The position numbers and the translations under genes are program-made. Shown here one piece after another: positions 51,201 through 64,000 of a stretch of 64,000 bases of DNA (position 1 is its first letter; each line of letters begins with the position of its first letter). The notes below the pieces were generated by a model. The model saw only the letters and a program-made list of their open reading frames with translations, was not told the origin of the DNA and did not search any database. The stretch is from Acanthochlamys bracteata (taxonomy: Eukaryota > Streptophyta > Magnoliopsida > Pandanales > Velloziaceae), in NCBI GenBank assembly GCA_019914995.1, contig CM034142.1:806001-870000 (forward strand), in the 5' to 3' direction.

Positions 51201-51973
51201 GCATAAGCCTTTTTCTCAGCATTTGTTTGTAATATATCAGTTGAGACTAGGTTGGCCATGCCATCGTGTGATGGTAATTTCATGCTCACTACAAGAAGCC
51301 AATCACCCAGAGGATTGGGCGCCTAACGGCAGCCTGTCTGAAGATAATGTTGTGGCTGCAAGCGCTGGCTATAGCAGTTTACTCAAATGATCATGATGGC
51401 CATTTAATCATTCAGGAGCAGCGAAAATTTTTTCTTTTCCTATAGTAGCATGATGCCTTCAAGGTTATTCCACTCAATTTACATATTTTTGAGAGTTCTA
51501 TTTATGATGTTTCTTCTAGTTTACAGAATTTAAGACGTGCTTATCCTTATCACTTTATGATTTATCTTTTGACATAGTGCTCTAGTTCAATACTCAGTTT
51601 GTTGGTAATTGTGTAGGTCGTTTTGTCAAACATACTGGAGAGGATAGTCGATAGCTTACGGGATAACGTTGAGATATCATATTTGTTTCTTAAGCCTGTC
51701 TCCAAGAAAGAAGCCCCTGATTATTTCAAATATGTTGAGCGACCAATGGATCTATCAACAATTAGAGACAAAGTCAGAAAATTGGAATACAAGAATGCCG
51801 ATGAGTTCAGACATGACGTGTGGCAGATTACTTTGAATGCACACTTATACAATGATGGTCGTAACCCTGGCATACCACCATTAGCAGATCAGCTTCTTGA
51901 ACTATGTGATTACTTGTTGGGTCAGAATAGCGAATTGCTGGAGGAAGCTGAAGCCGGAATTGGATTAGATTAG
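33278..51973 (+). CDS. TAF1: TFIID subunit 1 (TAF1/HAF-like)
   Basis: Twenty-one exons give about 1,839 residues without a lesion: 33278-33338, 34412-34518, 36061-36123, 36213-36255, 36708-36968, 37351-37475, 38458-38629, 38769-39801, 40427-40626, 40850-41087, 42016-42352, 42796-42999, 43208-43297, 44278-44484, 44970-45179, 45868-46345, 47328-47506, 47697-47825, 49062-49130, 49203-50159, 51617-51973. TAF1 is the scaffold of TFIID, which binds TBP and acetylated histones at Pol II promoters. In order: an acidic N-terminus (FGFMFGNVDGAGDLDADYLD), LPVLCVEEGTVILRFSEIFG, a ubiquitin-like domain typical of plant TAF1 (about residues 650-735, VKVLYSGKELKDDETLFAQN), the central DUF3591 region to ARGQRMSFLQLQQQ, a zinc knuckle CGACGQLGHMKTNKNC (near 1397-1412), a lysine-rich NLS, and one bromodomain (about 1725-1825, PMDLSTIRDKVRKLEYKN and AHLYNDGRNPGIPPLADQL). 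Long introns hold several transposons. Confidence 0.95.
41123..41231 (+). repeat. tandem duplication in TAF1 intron 10
   Basis: A unit of about 37 bases (AAGCTATTATATCATTAATG plus GAGTGGGTTGTCTGAAG) occurs twice in tandem at 41,123-41,197 with one indel; its first 17 bases recur at 41,215-41,231. Intronic, probably from slippage or unequal exchange. Confidence 0.7.
48215..48590. mobile_element. Mutator-like MITE in TAF1 intron 18
   Basis: Terminal inverted repeats of about 35 bases: the left end starts GGCTAAATTACGCCAAAGGT and the reverse complement of the right end starts GGCTAAGTCACGCTAGAAGT; both run into GTTTTGCT. The interior is non-coding and repeats phrases such as CAAATGGTCC and AAATGATCC. 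TIR length suggests a MULE derivative, but a 9-bp target duplication was not found, so the family is tentative. Confidence 0.55.
48762..48873 (-). mobile_element. tRNA-derived SINE in TAF1 intron 18
   Basis: On the minus strand the element begins TGCCAAGCACCCGTTGG. It carries an A-box-like TTGGTGAAGGGG and, about 40 bases on, a B-box-like GGTTCAAATCTC, the spacing of a Pol III promoter, and ends in an A-rich tail seen on the plus strand as a T run (48,762-48,775). It is therefore a SINE inserted antisense to TAF1. About 110 bases long; target duplications are not clear, so it is probably old. Confidence 0.7.
50402..50926. mobile_element. hAT-type MITE with 8-bp target duplication, TAF1 intron 20
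   Basis: Terminal inverted repeats TAGGAGTGGCAA (left) and TAGGGGTGGCAA (right end, reverse complemented) match at 11 of 12 positions. The element is flanked by an exact 8-bp duplication, GGAGTAAG, at 50,394-50,401 and 50,927-50,934, which defines a hAT insertion. Subterminal regions are rich in GGGTTCGG/GACCCG words, and the core is A/T-rich with an (AT)n run near 50,598. No ORF, so it is non-autonomous. The intact duplication indicates a fairly recent insertion. Confidence 0.88.
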
Positions 51974-52420
51974 AGAGCTTAGTGAGTTTTGCATCTTCTC
52001 TTCTTTACTGTTTTATAGTTGCAATAGTTAGGAACTTTTGGCTTCTATTCTCCTGTACAGTCTTCAGAGAAGCTGTTCCAATTTTTACTGAATGAAGAAA
52101 TGATAAATAATTTTCTTATGTTGATTGGTTCGTATGATCTTATCCATCAACATCCAGACTTATGGGATCAAACTCTCTAAGAAGCGTGAAGCTAGCTTCG
52201 ATTGCTGAAGATCGCTAGCATATCGTAAGCACATTTTATCATAAGCTTTTAGGTACATTTGCAGCCTCAGATTCAGTACAACCGTGGCTAAAGCTGTCAG
52301 ATTATAACTTACACACATGAGACCTGAACAGCAGAGTAACTCGTGCAAAGTACGTATATTTGCATCTGCCTCAGAAAATTTCAAAGTATTACTACAACAC
52401 CAACATGTCGCGGACAGAGT
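51974..52420. other. TAF1-CDKC convergent 3' interval
   Basis: Only 447 bases separate the two stop codons, so the 3' UTRs of both genes probably meet or overlap here. No other feature is visible. Confidence 0.6.
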
Positions 52421-56858
<4,438 letters not shown>

Positions 56859-57540
56859 GTTGGCGCCAAATCCCTGCAATCAATTAATTCACCATTAAAC
56901 TTAAAATCCTTTTAGAACAATGAATTTGCAAAATCTTCGAGAATAAAACAACGAATGAAGTATACAAGAAAACAATCTTATAAAAATATTAACTTTTATA
57001 AAAGTATAAGGAAAATCTTTTAAATGGCTAACAAAAATTAACACCAGGTGATCCGTGATCCAAGCGGAAGAAGGCACAGTTAAAAAAAAGGATGAAATAA
57101 GCCAAATCAGAAACCTGTCAAAAAACGATAAGAGCATATATAAAAATAAATTTAATATAAAAACGTCTCTCCAGTAAATCGAATTACTCTCTACCAACAA
57201 CCTAAATTATCTAACAATTCTAGAATTTTGTTTTTAAAAATAAAGGAAACAAACATAGAATAAAAAATAACTCAGTCACCAAAAATTAACACCAAATGAC
57301 CCCAAAAAATAACAAATAATGTAGTCAAAGCAGAAATTTCTCCGAAAATTAGAGAAAAAAAAAAGAATTTCAAATTCAGAGGAAAATTACTCCAACTCGA
57401 ACTTACCTCCACCAACAATCTTCTCTTGATTTGAACTCGAGAAATTTGGGCAAACAGATAAGAGAATTTAAATTTGTTTTCGAAATAGTTTCGAGGAAAG
57501 ATTTCAACAGAAGGGTTTATAAGCTATGTATTTCTCTTCT
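56859..57540 (-). other. CDKC 5' UTR with leader intron
   Basis: The leader intron runs from GGTGGAG/GTAAGT (last exon base 57,407) to TTGCAG/GGATTT (first exon base 56,873), leaving 15 bases of leader before the ATG. The first exon probably starts near 57,540, where the sequence turns AT-rich. Splice signals are seen; the transcription start is inferred. Confidence 0.65.
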
Positions 57541-59586
57541 CTGCCCAAATTAAAGGAGAAAAAGGTATTTTATTTGCGTAATCGAACAGATGAATAATTT
57601 TTAGCATTTTAGTAGGCGTTAGTTATCTATATTTTAGTAGGTTGTAATAGAACTAAAATTTTGATTATAAGTTTTAAATATATATAGAAGTGTTTGTATT
57701 TATTAAAAAAATATGGAAGAAAAATTGAATAAGTTATTTTTTTATAATTTTATTTTTAATTTCTTAGTTATATAGCATTAAAATAGTTCCGTATTTAGTT
57801 GTGATAACGAACGGTAACACATTCTTCGTAGCAAATTCTCTTCGTAAAGATCACTAATTTCTAAAAAGAACAAAATTTTAAAAAATCATTTAAAATTGCT
57901 TAAAGTAATATACTTTTGATGAATTTTAATAAAATAAAAAAATATATTTTTAGTTAAAAATAATAATAATATATATAATGTATAATTTATTCATTTATTA
58001 TATTTAGAAAAATTTATAAATATTGTAAGATTGTTTGTATAATTAAATTAAAGATTAACTAATTTTTTATAAGTAATGCTAAATATAGAACCGAACCGGA
58101 TATCAAACCGAAAAACTGTTCAGATCACGATTTTCGAATTGATCTGTCAAGTCAACCAAACGAAGCGTCGGATCAATAATATTAAAGTATTTTTAATTAA
58201 TAATAATTATTATTATAGTAAGAAATCTACTATCATCATGGCACTAACAATAATAATAGCAGCAGCAATTATAAAAAAAAATAGAGTATTTTTATTATGG
58301 CATTACTATCAACAATAGCAGCAATAATAATACAACAAAAATTAAAATATTGTCACTATGACATTACCACCACTAATAATAATAATAATAATAATAATAA
58401 TTTATAATAAAAAATATTTAAATAAATTAGGAGATTAAAAAAATAAAACTATAAAATAGATAAATCATAAAAAAGACATAACTAACTTTTTTAAGTATAC
58501 ATATTTGAATCTAAATATTTTATAATATAAAAATTTAAAAATCACTAATAATTGATATTTATAAATAAGATATAATCAATTATATTTTTTGCATTATCAC
58601 ATCCAAATGCATAAATTTAAACTACATATCATTTTTCAACATATGACTATTAATAATTATTTTTGCATTAAATATATCATCAATTTAAAATTTTTTAATT
58701 AATTATTTTAAAATTTTATTCAATCCGATTTGATCCGGGCGGGCGGATCGACCGGATTGAAGCGGATCAAAATAGATCAAATCGGGTCGAAATGAATCGA
58801 TTGCATAAACGATTTTTTTGTAAATCCGAATTAGTTTACCGTCCGGATCGACGGAAATTCGGACGATTCGGTCCGAATCTGACAACTATGATACTAAATA
58901 TCTTCGAAACCCCTGCATTGGCCTAAGGAATCAATTTTGAAACTTGTGTAAATATGTGATTACATCAAAATCACAGGACTAATTAAAATTAAAAATTTTA
59001 TTCTTACAAATGATATATAGGCATGGTTTCAATTGATGTCTAATCGTTTAAAGTATTCTAAGATTTGTACAATCAAATTATTTTGCCAAATTGCTATAAC
59101 AACCCCAAACAGACATACACCGACAACAATTTCCTATCCTTTCAAAATATTTACATTAACCCCCTCAACTGTTACCTAAATAACAAGGTTTTCCACTGAA
59201 CTTGTCCACATCTTTTCTTATCACTATCATTACGAAGACAATATGTCGCAATTCCGTAATACTCAAAATAAATAGGGGTAATATTGTCATAGTCGTAATT
59301 GAAGTAGGTCCAATTTGGCGGCTCCATTCCTGCTCTCTTTCTCCTCTCTTTCCTGTGCGCTTCCTTCTTTCCCAAATCTACCCTCCGGGGGAAAAAAAGA
59401 GTTTCTTGTTTCTTTTGTGAAAAGTTGGAAATTGCCAAATCGGTGATTGATCGAGGTTCGTGGGAGATTCGTGGAACTAGATTCGACCGTTCGGTTAAGT
59501 GATTGATATAATTTCTTTCCATCTGTTTAGTTTAGTCCTTTGTATTTATCCTGAATCTGATCTCTAAGAGTTTGATCGATCGATCG
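57541..59586. other. CDKC-CAMTA divergent intergenic region
   Basis: A/T-rich with an (AAT)n microsatellite at about 58,372-58,401. A degenerate repeat at roughly 58,075-58,890 has subterminal words such as GGATCGACCGGATTG and GTCCGAATCTGACA, in the style of the hAT MITE at 50,402, but no terminal inverted repeats could be defined. The CAMTA leader occupies about 59,310-59,586. Confidence 0.5.
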
Positions 59587-62500
59587 ATGGCGGAGGGTAG
59601 GCGGTATACTATAGCACCACAGCTAGGTATGATTTTGTTAAGTTGTAGTTCGTTTTGATTGTTTTCGATTAGGGTGGTCTGTTTGTTCATCATGCTTAGA
59701 TTGGTTTTTGACATTTTCTTTTTGGAAAGTTTCTGTTGAATTTTTTGTTAGTTGTGCAATTGGAAGCTTGTTCACCATGGTTTGATTGAAGAAGTAGTGA
59801 GTCGTAAGTGATGTGGAGTACTAATTATGCTTAATTTAGTTACTTGTAGTATTAAACAGCTTGTCTAGGTGTTTAATTCATTTCATGTCAAGTAGATAGA
59901 CGACATTTTTGTTGGAATAGGAATCATTAATTAAAGTAGATTTTAAATTCATTTGTACCATATAAGAGGTTTGAAATTTTATAAAGTTTTAGTTTGAGCA
60001 TATTAGAAATTCTACTTGATTAGAACTAACTGAACTTGAGCTAAGATGCTTATTCTGCAGCTGAGTAGTAGTCTAATGGATTGAGAGGAGGCTGTACGAA
60101 CTTATGTGCTAAGTGTTTAGATGGAACAATCATATGCATTGAAAGTCCGTAAAGTTATAGGTTCCGTTGTGCAGGAATATATATATATTTTTTAAGAATT
60201 TGGAGTTAGACCGGAAAATTGTGCTCGTGATCACTGAACATCCATTTTGGCATGTACCTTAAATTGTTGGGCATTATCTTCAATTTCTTTTTTGATGTCA
60301 TTGTCTGCAGATATTGAGCAGATACTTTTAGAAGCACAAAATCGTTGGCTTCGTCCTGTTGAGATATGTGAGATTCTTCGGAATTATAAAAAGTTCAGGA
60401 TTGCTCCAGAACCCCCAAACAAGCCTCCGAGTATGTGTAGATTTTACTGAATGTAGTAATAATCTTTCTTGGTTTTCCACAGACAGGAGTATACTTCTCA
60501 TCTCAGAAAACGAGCATGCTTCTGATCTCAGAAAAAGGAGCATGCTTTTGATAATTTATATGTATTCTTAGGTTATGTAACATGCTATCTTCATTCTTTA
60601 ATGAGAAAGCATATTGTGAGGAAAGATGCACTTATATTTGTTCTGATATTTGAGGTGCCATTACATTTTTGTTTTTATTGGCATAATTTAGTACTTGGAA
60701 TTCTTTTCTAGGTTAAGTTTTTTGGTTCCAGCTTTGAATATGTGCTTGACCTACATCTAGTAGGTTTGGACTACTTAGGATTTTAAGTTCTTCATGTGTA
60801 TAGTCCAAGGTGTATTATATTGCTCATGTTTGACGTGTATGAAGATGCCTCAGTTCAATGTGCATACCTACTTAATTTTGAAATTGTACCTATCACCTTT
60901 TGTGCAGGTGGGTCGCTTTTTCTATTCGATCGAAAGGTGCTGAGGTATTTCCGGAAAGATGGTCATAATTGGAGGAAGAAGAAAGATGGGAAAACAGTCA
61001 AGGAAGCTCATGAAAGGCTGAAAGTAAGTAAGGAGATGGATACTTAATTTGTTGATGGTGTTGTTTAAGTTTTTCATCGTGCGATTTCATGTGCTTCAGT
61101 CCTATACAAGTCATGTTAAGTGGGTTTTTATTGCTTCTTTTTCTTCTTCTTTTGTGTGTGTGTGTGTGTGTTGCTTGACAGGCTGTTGCTGTTACTGCCC
61201 TGTTTTTATAATAAATTTTATGAGCTATGCTTATGAAAATCTAAAGTATGTTTCGATCAATGTTCTCAAAACTGGTCTTTGACAACCCGATTCTGTTGCT
61301 TTAAGCTGGAACTGTGACCTTAGTGGTCGCATTGCATACTAGTAACAGAATGCTCGTGAACAGTTTTGAACCTGTATGACCCGGCCAGCTCTAAATGGAC
61401 TGGAGCAACCCTGTTCACCCATTTGATGATCTAGATTTGATCAATTTGTTTCATATAGGCTTGTGAAGACTGATCTAGCTAAGCCCTGATACAATGGTTA
61501 TCAAAATCCCAATTTAAATCTTAAAATTCTTGGATTTTGCAATTTTACACAACAAAATGATCCTAGTTTATCAGAAATTGCAATTTGAGTGAAATCACGA
61601 TTTAAATAGTAAAATCGTGATTTCACTGAAATTTTACATGATTTTTTAGAATAGGGAGTTTTATGTAAAAATAAAGGAGTTTTTTTGTGAAGTCTGATGG
61701 GGTTTCTGTGAATTATAATTTTGAGTGGTTTTCTGTAAAGTGCAGAGTGGTTTTTTATAAAATTTAGAAGGTTTTCTGTAAAACTTTTAAACGTATTAAA
61801 AAAAGTTTATATAAAATTTACCTGTATGTAAAATTTTACAATCCTCTTATAAATTCCAATTATAGGATCCTACTCAAGCAGAAGGTTCTTACCTAAAATT
61901 TCGATTTTGACAACGTTGCTTTGATATGCCCATTGCTTAGACTAGTATCACCCCCAAAAAAAAAAAATGGCAAACAATTGGTGTTGACCCTGAACATCTC
62001 ACAACAAAACAAGCAATAACATCAGTTTGCCAATTGAGTATTCCTAATTGTATGGAGGTTACATATAATAGTATATGAACTTTAGATTTTACCTATAGTA
62101 TTAACCTTCAGTTCAACCCAACCGGTCTAACCGGTTAAAACGGTCCTGCTGCCTGTCAGACAACTATTTGGTTTATAATTTAGATAGTTTATCTTTTTTA
62201 TGTCATTGGTTTTATGTTACTGGGAAATCTTTAAATGTGAATTTTTGTGCAGTCTGAAAGTGTTGATGTGCTGCATTGTTATTATGCCCATGGAGAGGAA
62301 AACGAGAATTTTCAAAGGAGAACTTACTGGCTTTTGGATGAGTGAGTTTTCAGACTTCATGCTGTGATCTTTATACATGTTGTCACTTTAATGATATACT
62401 TCTTTATATTGTCATACATTATGCTAGAGAAGGTTAGATACTGGCTGTCCTGGTTATACATTTTATGTGTACATACTTCCCTTTTCATTAAAATGCATGT

Positions 62501-63842
62501 GAATGAAAAGAGGAAGAAACTGAATGATGATGTTCCCGGAAACAGCATCAAAGTTAGTTATGATGTTGCCTAGAGGTTCGTTTTCCTTAATATAATTGTG
62601 TATAGGGGAGCTGGTTTAAGCTTAAAATTTTAGGAAGGAGATTTCATCATGGAGATGATCAGCTCAAGATCCCTGTCATATCAGCTAGTATGGGAACTAA
62701 GAGTAGATTAACTAGCTTGGCTGAATCCCAGTGATTTGCTTAGAATGCCCTAGGTGCCCATAGGTACTTTTAGTTTATCTAAGCTTCCAAGTGGAACATT
62801 TTCTCATCTACTTGCACTCAGTTAACTCAAGTCGCAATCTGATTGTTGTTCACACAAGAAGATCTAGGCTATGTGCTCAGTCATGCAGAGATAAGACCTA
62901 GATTGTTAGTTCCTTTTATGTGATATCTTCTTCACTTTCTATGTTTCAGGGATTACATGCACATTGTACTTGTTCATTACCTCGAGGTAAAGGTAGGGTC
63001 CAGCACTTCCTCTCTACTTCAATATTTTTTCCTCTTAATCATTAATGATTATTGATTAATGTATGCTTGCAGGGTAGCAAATCAAGCTTTAGCCGTGCTA
63101 GGGATGCTCAAACAAGCAATCCTGCTTCATCCAATTCTTTTACATATCAGAGCCCACAACAGTCTCAGGCAACAGATGCAGAAAATTCTTATAGTGCTCA
63201 GACATCTGAATATGAAGACGCTGAATCTGGTAGGTGCATGTCGCTTTCTCTGTTGCCAGCTGTACCGTTTTTAGCCCAATGGAGAGTTCGACATGTATTT
63301 TTTGTTTTAATTGTTAGATATACAGTTTGTTTCTTTATTTCACTGATTCATATTTTTAATCAACAGTGTTTCTAAAGCGAAATTCGATGCAGCAGATACT
63401 TGTCAAAGAAGTTCCAGATACTACCCTTTCCCTGAGTTGCAGCAGTATGATGATGGATCTGTGATGGATGCTCGCCTATCAAACACCTACATTTCAGGTA
63501 ATTTGCTAAGTACTTGCTGTAAGGATTTCATTTTCATTGTCTGGATATTCATTTGCAAGTTGGTCAACTGATTTAGTACTAATGGTTAATTTGCCAGATG
63601 GTCATCAATTTATGGGAGCAACGCAGTCAGGTTATACTGTAACTAATGATAACATGACCAATGTTTTTAACTTGCCACCTTGGAGTGACTATCTAGAAGG
63701 CAGTATGTCAGGGTTAGAAAGTGGTTCTGTTTATCCTCCATTTGCAACGGAGGAGGGTAGTAGCAAAGGCATCATTACAGAAGGAGTTGACCCTTTCAAC
63801 TCGTTGGATGTAACTGGTGCTGGATTTGATCATGCAAGGATG
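59587..63842 (+). CDS. CAMTA: calmodulin-binding transcription activator, 5' part (cut by window end)
   Basis: Eight exons are visible: 59587-59626, 60311-60430, 60908-61023, 62253-62341, 62950-62992, 63073-63229, 63378-63497, 63598-63842, giving the first 310 residues; the gene continues past the window. Residues 1-137 are the CG-1 DNA-binding domain: MAEGRRYTIAPQLDIEQILL, LEAQNRWLRPVEICEILRNY, GSLFLFDRKVLRYFRKDG, HNWRKKKDGKTVKEAHERLK (with the NLS), VDVLHCYYAHGEENENFQRR and HIVLVHYLEVKG. CG-1 binds CGCG-type promoter elements in calcium, cold and defence responses. After it comes a Ser/Gln-rich linker ending SEYEDAES, as in CAMTA3-type proteins, then YYPFPELQQYDDGSVMDARL. The TIG, ankyrin and IQ parts lie beyond the window. 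The CG-1 wording is closest to the CAMTA1/2/3 group; the exact paralogue is not decided. Confidence 0.93.
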
Positions 63843-64000
63843 GTAATCCTACTGTACTTTAGAGAATTCTGCATATTTTACCATAAATTAAGTTGGTGTT
63901 GGATTTCTGTTATCTGGAGTTGAAATATTAATTTATCTGATATGCATACAGTACCAAAGTCATTTTAGACAGGTTCTAATTTCCTGGTATAGCTGTTTTA

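Overview
This is a 64 kb piece of a eudicot plant nuclear chromosome. It has compact, intron-rich plant genes set in very AT-rich intergenic DNA, an ordinary nuclear tRNA-Trp gene and many short transposon remnants. Plant-specific content includes the chloroplast ATP synthase delta subunit, an EPF2-type stomatal peptide, a PPR protein, a C-type cyclin-dependent kinase and a CAMTA transcription factor. I cannot name the species.

Layout, left to right. 1-1403: a decayed PIF/Harbinger transposon. 2.3-5.6 kb (+): a very acidic nuclear protein with a C-terminal PPKKRKK signal. 6.1-7.2 kb: two exon-like scraps of a phosphopantothenate-cysteine ligase, with an inverted repeat and a strong hairpin between them. 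8.2-11.2 kb (-): a gamma-glutamyltransferase gene carrying two single-base frameshifts. 14.4-16.2 kb (-): a PPR protein of the EMB2453/PPR5 type. 17.2-17.9 kb (+): intronless ATPD. 18.9-19.4 kb (-): an EPF2-like gene with one single-base frameshift. 20,960-21,031: tRNA-Trp(CCA). 25.0-27.8 kb (+): a ROCK1-type nucleotide-sugar transporter. 28.5-31.1 kb: a non-coding block that looks like an old LTR-retroelement terminal repeat. 33.3-52.0 kb (+): a complete 21-exon TAF1 gene with transposons in its introns. 52.4-57.5 kb (-): CDKC, convergent with TAF1. 59.6 kb to the window end (+): the 5' part of a CAMTA gene, cut by the window edge.

The genes form no operon-like unit, as expected in a plant. 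The one functional pairing is TAF1 (TFIID, Pol II initiation) next to CDKC (P-TEFb-type kinase, Pol II elongation), which converge with about 450 bases between their stop codons; this may be chance. Chloroplast functions (ATPD, EMB2453) also lie next to each other, head to head.

I found no undescribed biological system. The most useful observations are the single-base lesions in GGT and EPF2, the broken PPCS copy, a TAF1-intronic hAT MITE with a perfect 8-bp target duplication, a nearby tRNA-derived SINE, an in-frame NAGNAG acceptor in TAF1, and two short exon-like pieces I could not assign.
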